Part shown: one piece after another, positions 1 through 8,871 of the stretch | How positions within the stretch are numbered: position 1 is the stretch's first letter | Layout: the number at the start of each line of letters is the position of its first letter | Source: Pseudomonas baltica | GTDB lineage: Bacteria; Pseudomonadota; Gammaproteobacteria; Pseudomonadales; Pseudomonadaceae | DNA length: 64,000 nucleotides | Direction: 5' to 3' | Assembly (NCBI RefSeq): GCF_014235765.1 | Contig: NZ_JACMYH010000001.1 | Location: forward strand, 1,240,001-1,304,000 | Position numbers and translations under genes: made by a program | The notes under the pieces: model-generated | Told to the model about the DNA's origin: nothing | Seen by the model: the letters and a program-made list of their open reading frames with translations, nothing else | Database searches by the model: none

Positions 1-32
1 TGGCCAATGACCGGGAGCGCCTGCTGCCATGA
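1..32 (+). CDS. C-terminal end of an upstream gene (partial)
   Basis: An open frame entering from the left edge ends in TGA at 30-32, giving the terminal residues ANDRERLLP. The stop overlaps the ATG of the next gene (ATGA), so the two are probably translationally coupled. By Pseudomonas gene order this could be the end of a YqjE-like phage-holin-family membrane protein, but nine residues cannot prove a family. Confidence 0.45.
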   Translation, partial: ANDRERLLP

Positions 33-400
33 GCCGAAACGAACCTACCAGCGCCCAGTCACGGCGCGACATGCGCAAGTCGTTGATTCGCCTGCGCATG
101 GAAATGCATCGCCAGGAGTTGCGGCACGAGTCGCGGCAACTGGTAAATCCGCTCAACCGCCTGCGCGGATTGGGTCAATCGGTGCAGACCGGCATGGGTA
201 TCAAGCATGCCTCGCTGTGGGGCATCGCAGGCGTCACCCTGATGGGCTTCCTGACCGGACGCGGGGCTGGCAACAGCGCCCGTGCGCCGGTAGTCGCGCC
301 GGTGCGTGGTCCGGGCCGTCTTTCGCGGCTGGCCAAGGTCGGCACGTTACTGTTACCGGTGATCAAGCTGGCCATGCAGGGCTCTTCGCGCAGACGCTAG
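29..400 (+). CDS. Small basic protein of a YqjD/YqjE/YqjK-like group
   Basis: A 123-aa basic protein with an Arg-rich N-terminal half (about residues 1-45), a hydrophobic, Gly-containing stretch at about 65-80 and a basic C-terminus ending SSRRR. A start at 29 overlaps the preceding stop by 4 nt, which argues for coupled translation in an operon with the gene at the left edge. A strong terminator follows at 415-458. The make-up resembles the YqjK-like inner-membrane-associated proteins found next to YqjD (DUF883) and YqjE holin-like proteins. That assignment is inference from composition and context, and no catalytic motif is visible. Confidence 0.6.
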   Translation: MSRNEPTSAQSRRDMRKSLIRLRMEMHRQELRHESRQLVNPLNRLRGLGQSVQTGMGIKHASLWGIAGVTLMGFLTGRGAGNSARAPVVAPVRGPGRLSRLAKVGTLLLPVIKLAMQGSSRRR

Positions 401-414
401 GCTTGGCTGAAAGA

Positions 415-458
415 GCAACCCGGGTGCGGTCGTAAACGTATCCGGGTTGCTTTTTTTT
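415..458 (+). terminator. Rho-independent terminator after the 29-400 gene
   Basis: GCAACCCGG at 415-423 pairs with CCGGGTTGC at 442-450 and is followed by eight T residues. It separates the upstream operon from dgt. Confidence 0.85.
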
Positions 459-575
459 GCCTGACATTCCTGGCTGCACCTACCTGCTCAATACGTTCAA
501 GGCCCGATGCCAGCCTTGCCAGCCAGCCCTCGCAGGCCGACACTGCAGGCTCGATCGGGTCCCGGAGGAATCGCC

Positions 576-1907
576 TTGGATTGGCACACACTGCTTACAC
601 GCGAACGCTTGGGCAAGCCCCTGCACAGCCCGGAAGAACTGGGCCGCAGCCCGTTCCACAAGGATCACGACCGCATCATCTTTTCCGGCGCCTTCCGCCG
701 GCTGGGGCGCAAGACCCAGGTCCACCCGGTGTCGAGCAACGACCACATCCATACGCGCCTTACCCATTCGCTGGAAGTCAGTTGCGTGGGCCGCTCCCTG
801 GGCATGCGCGTGGGCGAAACCCTGCGCGACCAGCTGCCGCAATGGTGCGAGCCCAGCGACCTGGGCATGGTCGTGCAGTCGGCCTGCCTGGCGCACGACA
901 TCGGCAATCCGCCCTTCGGCCATTCCGGTGAAGACGCCATTCGCCACTGGTTCCGCCAGGCAGCCGGGCGTGGCTGGCTCGACGCGATGAGCGAAGTGGA
1001 GCGGGACGACTTCCTCAATTTCGAAGGCAATGCCCAAGGCTTCAGGGTGCTCACCCAGCTCGAGTATCACCAGTTCGACGGGGGTACCCGGCTGACCTAC
1101 GCAACTCTGGGCACCTACCTCAAGTACCCCTGGACGGCGCGCCACGCCGATGCATTGGGCTACAAGAAGCACAAGTTCGGTTGCTACCAGAGCGAACTGC
1201 CGCTGCTCGAACAGATCGCCGGCAAGCTGGGTCTGCCATTGCTCGAAGAGCAGCGTTGGGCCCGGCATCCGCTGGTGTACCTGATGGAGGCCGCAGACGA
1301 CATCTGCTATGGCCTGATCGACCTGGAAGACGGCCTGGAAATGGAGCTGCTCGACTACGCCGAAGTCGAAGCACTGTTGCTCGACCTGGTAGGCGATGAC
1401 ATCCCGGACACCTATCGCCAGCTCGGCCCACTGGACTCGCGGCGGCGCAAGCTGGCGATCCTGCGCGGCAAGGCCATCGAGCACCTGACCAATGCTGCCG
1501 CGCGCGCGTTCGTCGAACAACAGCAGGCGCTGCTGGCGGGCCAGCTCAGCGGCGATCTGGTCGAGCACATGCATGGTCCGGCCAAGCGCTGCGTGCTCGA
1601 CGCCAAGGACATGGCGCGCAAGAAGATTTTCCAGGACAAGCGCAAGACCCTGCACGAGATCGGCGCCTACACCACCCTTGAAGTGCTGCTCAATGCGTTC
1701 TGCGGGGCGGCGCTGGAGCAGCACACCACAGGCAGGTTGTCTTTCAAGCACCAGCGCATTCTCGATCTGCTGGGGCACAACGCGCCGCAGCCGGACTGGC
1801 CGCTGCACAAGTCGTTCCTGCGCATGATCGATTTCATCGCAGGCATGACCGACAGTTATGCCGCAGAGATGGCTGGCGAAATGACCGGGCGCTCGAACTC
1901 GTTCTAG
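576..1907 (+). CDS. dgt: Deoxyguanosinetriphosphate triphosphohydrolase-like protein
   Basis: This is an HD-superfamily dNTPase hydrolysing dNTPs to the nucleoside and tripolyphosphate. The protein has 443 aa from a TTG start at 576, chosen because GGAGGA at 564-569 is well spaced and the protein then begins [13 protein letters not shown] as in relatives. The longer ATG frame at 507 adds a low-complexity extension without an RBS. HD metal ligands are visible: the His in RLTHSLEV (about residue 64), then the pair in [17 protein letters not shown] (about 109-110), with a later Asp in EAADDICY. It is a single-gene unit between two non-coding stretches. Substrate preference cannot be read from sequence. 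Confidence 0.93.
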   Translation: MDWHTLLTRERLGKPLHSPEELGRSPFHKDHDRIIFSGAFRRLGRKTQVHPVSSNDHIHTRLTHSLEVSCVGRSLGMRVGETLRDQLPQWCEPSDLGMVVQSACLAHDIGNPPFGHSGEDAIRHWFRQAAGRGWLDAMSEVERDDFLNFEGNAQGFRVLTQLEYHQFDGGTRLTYATLGTYLKYPWTARHADALGYKKHKFGCYQSELPLLEQIAGKLGLPLLEEQRWARHPLVYLMEAADDICYGLIDLEDGLEMELLDYAEVEALLLDLVGDDIPDTYRQLGPLDSRRRKLAILRGKAIEHLTNAAARAFVEQQQALLAGQLSGDLVEHMHGPAKRCVLDAKDMARKKIFQDKRKTLHEIGAYTTLEVLLNAFCGAALEQHTTGRLSFKHQRILDLLGHNAPQPDWPLHKSFLRMIDFIAGMTDSYAAEMAGEMTGRSNSF

Positions 1908-1922
1908 TCTGTAGCGTGGAAA

Positions 1923-1986
1923 TAAACGAATACAAACGATAGTTGACTCTTTGGAATCAAACTATCTTTGTATTCCGTTACGTTTA
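1923..1986. repeat. Long imperfect inverted repeat between dgt and the response regulator
   Basis: An AT-rich 64-bp segment. GAATACAAACGATAGTTGA (1928-1946) pairs with TCAAACTATCTTTGTATTC (1957-1975) with one bulge and one gap, and TAAACG/CGTTTA form outer arms. There is no T-run on the plus strand, so it is not a classical terminator. It could be a cruciform-type operator or an mRNA hairpin in the leader of the regulator at 2096. Confidence 0.65.
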
Positions 1987-2095
1987 TATCTGTAGGAAGT
2001 TTCCTAGAATCACTCTTTCCCGAGTCCATTCGTATGCCCTTCGAAGCAACTGGGCTAAGGTGCGCGCTTTTACTGGATCGTTCAGGAGAGGCTGC

Positions 2096-2722
2096 ATGCG
2101 TAATGTATTCATCATCGATGATCACCCTGTCATTCGGCTCGCCGTCAGAATGCTTCTGGAAAACGAAGGCTACTGCGTCGTAGGCGAAAGCGACAACGGG
2201 GTGGATGCCATGCAGATGGTGCGCGAGTGCCAGCCTGACTTGCTGATTCTCGATATCAGCATTCCCAAGCTCGACGGGCTCGAAGTACTGACCCGCTTCC
2301 ATGGCATGAACGTCCCCTACAAGATCCTGGTACTGACCGCTCAGGCCCCGGCCCTGTTCGCCATACGATGCATGCAGTCGGGCGCCGCCGGTTTCGTCTG
2401 CAAGCAGGAGGCCCTGAGCGAGTTGATCAGTGCCGTCCGCGCAGTGTTCTCTGGTTACAACTACTTTCCCAGCCAAGCGTTGATTCCGTCACGAGAAGAT
2501 GAAGGCCAACTTCAGGAACTCGAACTGTTCAAGACCATCAACGACCGCGAGTTGATGGTCTTGCAGTTGTTCGCGCAGGGCCGCAGCAACAAGGAAATTG
2601 CCACAGGCATGTTTCTCAGCAACAAGACAGTCAGTACCTACAAGAAACGCCTGATGCAGAAACTTCAGGCGAACTCATTGGTTGAACTTATCGAAATGGC
2701 CAAGCGCAACGCGCTGGTGTGA
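2096..2722 (+). CDS. Response regulator, NarL/LuxR (BvgA/EvgA-like) family
   Basis: A 208-aa cytoplasmic DNA-binding regulator. Residues 1-120 form a receiver: acidic pair IIDDHP at 8-9, phospho-acceptor Asp53 in LILDISIPKLDG, the Thr in VLTAQ, and the Lys in FVCKQEAL. Residues 140-205 form a LuxR helix-turn-helix (RELMVLQLFAQGRSNKEIATG...). The start at 2096 is preceded by AGGAGAG (2083-2089); the upstream in-frame extension is AT-rich non-coding sequence. It overlaps the Hpt gene by 4 nt (GTGA), so the two are co-translated. No hybrid kinase lies beside them, so the phosphodonor must be encoded elsewhere. Target genes are unknown. Confidence 0.9.
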   Translation: MRNVFIIDDHPVIRLAVRMLLENEGYCVVGESDNGVDAMQMVRECQPDLLILDISIPKLDGLEVLTRFHGMNVPYKILVLTAQAPALFAIRCMQSGAAGFVCKQEALSELISAVRAVFSGYNYFPSQALIPSREDEGQLQELELFKTINDRELMVLQLFAQGRSNKEIATGMFLSNKTVSTYKKRLMQKLQANSLVELIEMAKRNALV

Positions 2723-3060
2723 CTGCACACATGAACATCATCGACCCACTCAACGTTTTGACCGGCGGTAACAGCGCGCTCACGCGGCGACTGCTCGAGG
2801 AAGTGCTGCGCAGTTGCACGGAGGATAGCCAGCGACTGCTTGCCATTGCCGACGACCACCACCAGGGCGTGGTGGAGATTGCTCACAAGATCAATGGCGC
2901 CGCTCGCATCGTCCAGGCGCACGCGGTCTATGAAGCGTGCCTGGCGCTGGAAGCAAGCCACCCATGGGACGATCTGCGTCCGGGACGTGAGGCCTTGCAC
3001 CTGGCGTTGCTGGAATTGCAGACGCAGTTGCGCCTGGCACTGGCCGGGCTGGGCGAGTAG
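2719..3060 (+). CDS. Histidine phosphotransfer (Hpt) domain protein
   Basis: A 113-aa all-helical protein. The phospho-accepting histidine is His56 (from the GTG start) in IAHKINGAARIV, a match to the HPt H-K-x-x-G-A core. GTG at 2719 overlaps the regulator stop; an alternative ATG lies at 2731. It is expected to carry phosphate from a hybrid sensor kinase to the NarL-type regulator encoded just upstream, an EvgS/BvgS-like four-step relay. The partner kinase is not in the window. The domain call is well supported; the pairing is inferred from overlap. Confidence 0.85.
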   Translation: MTAHMNIIDPLNVLTGGNSALTRRLLEEVLRSCTEDSQRLLAIADDHHQGVVEIAHKINGAARIVQAHAVYEACLALEASHPWDDLRPGREALHLALLELQTQLRLALAGLGE

Positions 3061-3149
3061 GTGCAGGGCAAGTCATTTGTCACTGAATCAGGCAGGCGCC
3101 TGGCTTAACTGGTAGACTGCGCCGCGATATTACCTAAGAGGATTGTTTC

Positions 3150-3494
3150 ATGGCCACTAACCGCTCCCGTCGTCTGCGCAAAAAACTGTGCGTCGACGAA
3201 TTCCAGGAATTGGGTTTCGAATTGAACCTGGACTTCAAGGAGGATTTGGCTGACGAGCAGATCGACGCATTCCTCGATGCGTTCCTGACCGAAGCAATGG
3301 ACGCCAACGGCCTCGACTATGTTGGCGGCGACGACTTCGGTCTGGTTTGCCTGGCCAAGCGTGGTTCCGTCACCGAAGAGCACCGCGCTATCGTCGAAGC
3401 CTGGCTCAAGGGTCGCAGCGAACTGACCCGCGTCGAAGTCAGCCCATTGCTGGACGCCTGGCACCCAGAGAAGCCGATCAACTCGGCAGCTTGA
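3150..3494 (+). CDS. yggL: YggL family ribosome-associated protein (DUF469)
   Basis: A small acidic protein of 114 aa with the family's basic N-terminus (MATNRSRRLRKKLCVDEFQELGF) followed by an acidic body containing the GGDDFG segment. E. coli YggL is known to associate with the 50S subunit; the same role is assumed here. It is monocistronic: non-coding sequence precedes it, an AGAGGA Shine-Dalgarno lies near 3136-3141, and a strong terminator follows at 3505-3533. Confidence 0.9.
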   Translation: MATNRSRRLRKKLCVDEFQELGFELNLDFKEDLADEQIDAFLDAFLTEAMDANGLDYVGGDDFGLVCLAKRGSVTEEHRAIVEAWLKGRSELTRVEVSPLLDAWHPEKPINSAA

Positions 3495-3504
3495 TGTACC
3501 GCTG

Positions 3505-3533
3505 AAAAAGGCCATCTTCGGATGGCCTTTTTT
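3505..3533 (+). terminator. Terminator after yggL
   Basis: AAAAAGGCCATC, a TTCG tetraloop, then GATGGCCTTTTTT. The A- and T-tracts on both sides make it potentially bidirectional, so it could also stop the liu operon arriving on the minus strand. Confidence 0.9.
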
Positions 3534-3547
3534 GTGGGCGCGATTCG

Positions 3548-4456
3548 CTAACGGGGTACCGCTGCGGCGGCGTGGGCGCGCGCTACGCGCGATGCGCTCT
3601 GCCTGCCCAGCGCGAGCATGATCGACTGCCCTACCTGCACGACCTGCGCCAGATCCACGCCGGTAGCGATGCCCAGCCCGTGCAGCAGGTAGAGGACGTC
3701 CTCGGTCGCGACGTTGCCGCTGGCGCCCGGCGCGTAGGGGCAACCGCCCAGCCCCGCCACCGAGCTGTCGAACACCTGCAGGCCTTCCAGCAGGCAGGCG
3801 TAGATGTTCGCCACGGCCTGGCCATACGTATCGTGAAAGTGTCCGGCCAGATGCGCTCGGGGCACGCGCTGTGCAACCACCTCAATCAGTTGTCGCGCAG
3901 CCCCAGGCGTACCGACGCCGAGGGTGTCGCCCAGGGAAATCTCGTAGCAGCCCATCTGCAGCATGGCGCTGGCCACGTCGCGCACCTGCACCGCAGCGAT
4001 CTCGCCTTCGTACGGACACCCGAGCACGCATGACACGTAGCCACGCACCTTGATACCGCGCTGGGCGGCGGCCGCCAGAACCGGTTCGAAGCGCTGCAGA
4101 CTTTGTGCGATGGAGCAGTTGATGTTGCGCTGGGAGAAGGATTCAGACGCCGCGGCAAACACCGCCACCTCCGATGCACCAGCTTGAATGGCGGCCTCGA
4201 AGCCTTGCAGGTTCGGCGTCAGTGCCGCGTAGGTCACCCCCGGCGAACGCTGGATGGCGGAAAAGACCGCCGCGCTGTCGGCCATCTGCGGCACCCAGCG
4301 CGGCGACACGAAACTGCCGACCTCGACATGCTGCAAGCCCGCCGCGACCAGCGCGTCGACCAGCGCGACCTTGTCTTCGACGCGCACACGGCCCTGCTCG
4401 TTCTGCAACCCGTCACGGGGCCCGACCTCGACGATCCGCACCCGTTCAGGCAGCAT
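3548..4456 (-). CDS. liuE: Hydroxymethylglutaryl-CoA lyase
   Basis: It cleaves HMG-CoA to acetyl-CoA and acetoacetate, the last step of leucine degradation. The protein has 302 aa and a TIM-barrel HMGL-like fold. Visible motifs are VEVGPRDGLQNE near the N-terminus (metal and substrate site), the Cys-containing loop GLGGCPYAPGASGN (catalytic Cys signature) and the HFHDTYGQA metal-binding His pair. It is the last gene of the liu operon and its start overlaps the liuD stop by 11 nt. The same enzyme is called mvaB when encoded outside liu operons. Confidence 0.95.
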   Translation of the reverse strand: MLPERVRIVEVGPRDGLQNEQGRVRVEDKVALVDALVAAGLQHVEVGSFVSPRWVPQMADSAAVFSAIQRSPGVTYAALTPNLQGFEAAIQAGASEVAVFAAASESFSQRNINCSIAQSLQRFEPVLAAAAQRGIKVRGYVSCVLGCPYEGEIAAVQVRDVASAMLQMGCYEISLGDTLGVGTPGAARQLIEVVAQRVPRAHLAGHFHDTYGQAVANIYACLLEGLQVFDSSVAGLGGCPYAPGASGNVATEDVLYLLHGLGIATGVDLAQVVQVGQSIMLALGRQSASRVARAHAAAAVPR

Positions 4457-6380
4457 GTTCGGCCTCCTGCAACTCGATCAATACCCTGCCTTCGCTGACC
4501 ATCTCGCCCTCTTCGCAGCACAGCGCCTGAACCACGCCTGCGCGGTTGGCACGCACGGTGTGCTCCATCTTCATGGCCTCCAGCACCACCAAGCCATCGC
4601 CCAACGCCACCTGCTGGCCCGGACTGACCAACAGACGGACGATGCTGCCGTTCATGGGCGCAGCGAGCGAGTCGTCGGACGCATGGGCACCGGTGCCCGC
4701 CGCCAGGGAATCAACCAGCGCGACCTCGTAGGGGTCGCCTTGCCACTGCAGGTAGACGACGTCGCCGCGGCGGCCGATCAGCCGTGCTTCATCCGGGCCG
4801 GCGCAAGCGTTGCTCAAAGCCACCGTGCACAATCGGCTCTGGGCGCCACAGCGCAGGTCGAGCGTGGCTTGCGCAGGCATGAGTTGACGCCAACCGGTGA
4901 CAGCGCTCCAGGGTGAATGCGGGTCTTGTTCACAGGCAACAAGCGGGGCCGAACGCAGGAAGGCACGCGCGGCGCTGTGCCAGAACGCTTCGGTCAGCGC
5001 CGGTGGCGCAGGCAACAGCGCGTCGGCGTGGCGTTCGATGAAGCCGGTGTCGATTCGGGACGCGGCGAACGCAGGCGTGGCAAGGATGCGCTGCAGCAGG
5101 GCCAGGTTGCTCTTGATACCGCCGACCGCCGTTTCGGCGAGCATCGCCAGCAGGCGCAGCCGGGCCTCTTCGCGATTTTCACCCCAGGCAATGAGCTTGG
5201 CGATCATCGGATCATAGAATGGCGAAATCACGTCGCCTTCGCGCACCGCGCTGTCCACTCGCCGACCGGGTCCGGCTGCCGGTTCCCGATACAGTGCCAA
5301 TTGCCCACTGGCAGGCAGGAACCCGCCTGCTGGATCTTCGGCATACAGGCGCACCTCGATGGCGTGCCCGAACAGGGGAACCTGCGCCTGGGTCAGCGGC
5401 AGGGCTTCACCACGCGCGACGCGAATCTGCCAGGCCACCAGGTCCAGCCCGGTGATCGCTTCGGTCACCGGATGCTCGACCTGCAGGCGGGTATTCATCT
5501 CCATGAAGTAGAAACGCCCTTCCCCATCCAGCAGGAACTCCACCGTGCCTGCGCCCACATAGCCAATCGCCTGGGCTGCGCGCACCGCGGCTTCGCCCAT
5601 GGCCTGGCGCAGGGAGGCATCGAGCCCCGGTGCCGGTGCTTCCTCCAGTACTTTCTGATGCCGTCGCTGGATGGAGCAATCCCGCTCGTGCAGATAGAGG
5701 CAATGCCCGTGTGCGTCGGCGAAGACCTGGATCTCCACGTGCCGGGGTGCCACCAGGTATTTCTCGACCAGCATATGACCGTCGCCGAAGGCTGCCACGG
5801 CCTCTCGCCGCGCCGAGTCCAGGGCAGGTGCCAGTTCGGCGGCGCACTCGGCCACCTTCATGCCCTTGCCGCCACCTCCGGCAGCGGCCTTGAGCAGCAC
5901 CGGGTAGCCGATGCGCTGCGCCGCATCGGCGAAGGTCGACAGGTCCTGGGCCTGGCCGTGGTATCCGGGCACCAGCGGCACTCCGGCGCGCTCCATCAGG
6001 GCCTTGGCCGCCGACTTGCTGCCCATGGCTTCGATGGCCTCGGCGGGCGGGCCGATGAACAGGATGCCCTCAAGCGCCAGGCGCCGGGCGAATGCGGCGT
6101 TTTCCGAAAGAAAGCCGTAGCCGGGATGGACCGCGTCGGCGCCACAGGTCAAGGCAGCGGCAACCACCTTGTCGATCTGCAGGTAGCTGTCGGCGGGTTT
6201 GCTGCCACCCAGGGGGATGGCCAGATCGGCCTCGTGCACATGGCGGGCATCGGCGTCGGCGTCGCTGTAGATGGCCACGCTGCGGATGCCCATGGCCCTG
6301 GCGGTGCGGATGATGCGGCAGGCGATCTCGCCACGGTTGGCGATCAGCAGCGTTGCCACGGTCTGCGGGAGTGGCTTCAT
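4446..6380 (-). CDS. liuD: Methylcrotonyl-CoA carboxylase, biotin-containing alpha subunit
   Basis: This is the biotin carboxylase plus biotin carrier subunit of 3-methylcrotonyl-CoA carboxylase (644 aa). In order it has an N-terminal biotin carboxylase domain (LLIANRGEIACRI), an ATP-grasp domain with the Gly-rich loop KAAAGGGGKGM and FMEMNTRLQVEHPVTE, a linker, and a C-terminal biotinyl domain with the biotinylation motif EAMKMEH around residue 608. It works with LiuB on leucine-derived methylcrotonyl-CoA. The start codon overlaps the liuC stop by 4 nt. Confidence 0.96.
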   Translation of the reverse strand: MKPLPQTVATLLIANRGEIACRIIRTARAMGIRSVAIYSDADADARHVHEADLAIPLGGSKPADSYLQIDKVVAAALTCGADAVHPGYGFLSENAAFARRLALEGILFIGPPAEAIEAMGSKSAAKALMERAGVPLVPGYHGQAQDLSTFADAAQRIGYPVLLKAAAGGGGKGMKVAECAAELAPALDSARREAVAAFGDGHMLVEKYLVAPRHVEIQVFADAHGHCLYLHERDCSIQRRHQKVLEEAPAPGLDASLRQAMGEAAVRAAQAIGYVGAGTVEFLLDGEGRFYFMEMNTRLQVEHPVTEAITGLDLVAWQIRVARGEALPLTQAQVPLFGHAIEVRLYAEDPAGGFLPASGQLALYREPAAGPGRRVDSAVREGDVISPFYDPMIAKLIAWGENREEARLRLLAMLAETAVGGIKSNLALLQRILATPAFAASRIDTGFIERHADALLPAPPALTEAFWHSAARAFLRSAPLVACEQDPHSPWSAVTGWRQLMPAQATLDLRCGAQSRLCTVALSNACAGPDEARLIGRRGDVVYLQWQGDPYEVALVDSLAAGTGAHASDDSLAAPMNGSIVRLLVSPGQQVALGDGLVVLEAMKMEHTVRANRAGVVQALCCEEGEMVSEGRVLIELQEAEHAA

Positions 6381-7177
6381 GGGGTTACCTCTGCCCAGGC
6401 GGGCGCGCGTTTATCGAAGAAGGCCTGCATGCCTTCCTGGCCCTCGGCGCCAGTGCGCAGCCGGGCGATCAGAGCCTGCGCCTGGGCCTGGCGTGGCGCC
6501 GTGACCTGGCCATCGCCGATAGCCAGCAGCAGCGCCTTGCAGGCGCGCATCGCTTCGGGACCGTTACCCAGCAGACGCCGTTGCCACGCCTGTACCGCCC
6601 GTTCCAGTTCGGCGCGCGGATACACTTCGTCGAGCAATCCCAGTTCGCGGGCTCGCACGGCATCGAAACGCTCGGCGCTGAGCGCATAGCGGCGCGCGGC
6701 GCGCGAGCCGATGGCCTGGACCACGTAGGGACTGATCACCGCCGGCGCCAGGCCCAAGCGCACTTCACTGAGACTGAACAGCGCGTCGTCGGCTCCGATG
6801 GCCATGTCACAGCAACTGACCAGGCCCATTGCCCCGGCGAACGCGGCACCCTGCACCACCGCGACGGTGGGCAGCGGCAGCCGCTGCAGCTGCTCCATCA
6901 GCTCGCTCAGACGCGTGGCCTCGGCGAGGTTTTCCGCGTAGCTCAGCCGGGCACTGGCTTGCATCCAGGCCAGATCGGCACCGGCGCTGAAGTGTTGCCC
7001 ATGGCCACGCAGGAACATGAAGCGCAACCCTGGCCGCTGGCTGATGTGGTCGAAAGCCTGGCGCAGCTCCTCCAGCATGAGCGCATTGAATGCGTTGTTC
7101 TTGTCCGGTCGATCGAGCCAGACGCTGGCCACGTGTTCGGCGCTGATGTGCAGCTGTATCGTGGAGAATTCGTGCAT
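6377..7177 (-). CDS. liuC: Methylglutaconyl-CoA hydratase (enoyl-CoA hydratase family)
   Basis: It hydrates 3-methylglutaconyl-CoA to HMG-CoA between LiuBD and LiuE. The protein has 266 aa from ATG at 7177 (MHEFSTIQLH), matching the usual length of about 265; an upstream in-frame ATG at 7207 would add ten residues and sits almost on the liuB stop. Crotonase features are the oxyanion-hole segments HFSAGADLAWM and GAAFAGAMGLVSCCD. It lies within the liu operon, overlapping liuD by 4 nt. Confidence 0.94.
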   Translation of the reverse strand: MHEFSTIQLHISAEHVASVWLDRPDKNNAFNALMLEELRQAFDHISQRPGLRFMFLRGHGQHFSAGADLAWMQASARLSYAENLAEATRLSELMEQLQRLPLPTVAVVQGAAFAGAMGLVSCCDMAIGADDALFSLSEVRLGLAPAVISPYVVQAIGSRAARRYALSAERFDAVRARELGLLDEVYPRAELERAVQAWQRRLLGNGPEAMRACKALLLAIGDGQVTAPRQAQAQALIARLRTGAEGQEGMQAFFDKRAPAWAEVTP

Positions 7178-7210
7178 ACCCTGATCCCCGATTCCTGATA
7201 AATGCATGGG

Positions 7211-8818
7211 CTACATGCGGAAGACGCCGAAGCGGGTTTCGGCCAGCGGCGCGTTCAACGCCGCTGATAAACCCAGCGCCAGTACGGTTCGGGTTTGCGC
7301 AGGATCGATCACGCCGTCGTCCCACAGACGTGCCGAGGAATAGAACGCGTGGGCCTGTTGTTCGTACTGCGCCACCATGGGCTCGGCCAGTTGCCGGGCC
7401 TGTTCGTCGCTGAACGCCTGACCCTGGCGCTGGGCCTGCTCCTGCTTGACCTGGACCAGCACGCCGGCCGCTTGCTGGGCGCCCATCACGCCGATCTTGG
7501 CGTTCGGCCACATCCACAGGAAGCGCGGATCGTAGGCGCGCCCGCACATCCCGTAATTGCCCGCGCCGTAGCTGGCACCGATGATCACGGTGAACTTGGG
7601 CACCTTGGCGCAGGCCACCGCCGTGACCAGCTTGGCGCCGTGCTTGGCGATACCGCCGGCCTCGTATTTCTGGCCGACCATGAAGCCGGTGATGTTCTGC
7701 AGGAACACCAGGGGTATTCCACGCTGGCACGCCAACTCGATGAAGTGCGCGCCCTTCTGCGCGGCTTCGGCGAACAGCACGCCGTTGTTTGCCAGGAGGG
7801 CCACCGGGTAGCCATGGATATGGGCGAATCCACAGATCAGGGTCGGGCCGAACAGCGCCTTGAACTCGTCGAAGGCCGAGTCGTCGACGATGCGCGCGAT
7901 GATTTCGTGGATCGGCAGTGGCTGCTTGGGATCAGTGGGGACCAGACCGTAGATCTCGTCTGCGGCATGGCGTGGCGGCCGCGGTTCGATACAGGCCAGC
8001 CAGCCCTGCTTGCGTCCGTTCAGATGGGCGACGCAGCGCCGGGCGATGGCCAGTGCGTGCTGGTCGTTTTCGGCGTAGTGATCCGCCACCCCCGACTGCC
8101 GGCAATGCAGGTCGGCACCGCCGAGGGCCTGCGCGCTGACCACCTCGCCGGTGGCGGCCTTGACCAGCGGCGGGCCAGCCAGAAAGATGGTCGCCTGATC
8201 GCGAACCATGATGGTCTCGTCACTCATGGCCGGCACATAGGCGCCCCCGGCCGTGCACGAGCCCAGCACCACGGCGATCTGGGCGATGCCCTGGGCGCTC
8301 ATGTTGGCCTGGTTGAAGAAGATCCGCCCGAAGTGCTCGCGGTCTGGAAACACTTCGTCCTGACGCGGCAGGTTGGCGCCCCCGGAGTCGACCAGGTACA
8401 AACAGGGCAGGCGGTTATGCTGGGCGATTTCCTGGGCGCGCAGATGCTTCTTCACGGTCAGCGGGTAATAGCTGCCGCCTTTGACCGTGGCATCGTTGGC
8501 GATGATCATGCACTCGACGCCGGACACCCGTCCGATACCGGTGATCAAACCGGCAGCGGCGACCTGTTCGGGATACACCTCATGGGCGGCCAGCAGGCCC
8601 AATTCGAGGAAGGCCGAGCCTGGGTCGAGCAGCACGTCGATACGCTGCCGCGGCAGCAGCTTGCCGCGCGCGACATGCCGCGCCTGCGCCGCTTCACCAC
8701 CGCCCTGGTGAATCTGCGCCGCGCACTGCTGCAGCGTTTCGAGCTGCCGCAGCATGGCTTCGCGATTGGCGGCGAAGTCGGCGGAACGGGTGTTGATCTG
8801 GGTGTGCAGAATGGCCAT
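7211..8818 (-). CDS. liuB: Methylcrotonyl-CoA carboxylase, carboxyltransferase beta subunit
   Basis: A 535-aa carboxyltransferase that moves CO2 from carboxybiotin on LiuD to 3-methylcrotonyl-CoA. The start at 8818 ([12 protein letters not shown]) is chosen because AGGAA is correctly spaced before it and the length then equals the family norm; the ATG two codons upstream is too close to the RBS. Visible segments are [33 protein letters not shown], summarised here by its core SGGANLPRQ, and the C-terminal [20 protein letters not shown] region of the crotonase-like fold. Confidence 0.95.
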   Translation of the reverse strand: MAILHTQINTRSADFAANREAMLRQLETLQQCAAQIHQGGGEAAQARHVARGKLLPRQRIDVLLDPGSAFLELGLLAAHEVYPEQVAAAGLITGIGRVSGVECMIIANDATVKGGSYYPLTVKKHLRAQEIAQHNRLPCLYLVDSGGANLPRQDEVFPDREHFGRIFFNQANMSAQGIAQIAVVLGSCTAGGAYVPAMSDETIMVRDQATIFLAGPPLVKAATGEVVSAQALGGADLHCRQSGVADHYAENDQHALAIARRCVAHLNGRKQGWLACIEPRPPRHAADEIYGLVPTDPKQPLPIHEIIARIVDDSAFDEFKALFGPTLICGFAHIHGYPVALLANNGVLFAEAAQKGAHFIELACQRGIPLVFLQNITGFMVGQKYEAGGIAKHGAKLVTAVACAKVPKFTVIIGASYGAGNYGMCGRAYDPRFLWMWPNAKIGVMGAQQAAGVLVQVKQEQAQRQGQAFSDEQARQLAEPMVAQYEQQAHAFYSSARLWDDGVIDPAQTRTVLALGLSAALNAPLAETRFGVFRM

Positions 8819-8871
8819 GGGCATTTCCTGTGCGAATACGGCACCAGAGGGACGCGTCAGCGGTTGCGGGC

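Noticed and set aside
480..1808. 442-aa minus-strand ORF opposite dgt
   Set aside because: It mirrors dgt in an antisense frame. Long antisense ORFs are common in GC-rich genes; there is no RBS or family motif.
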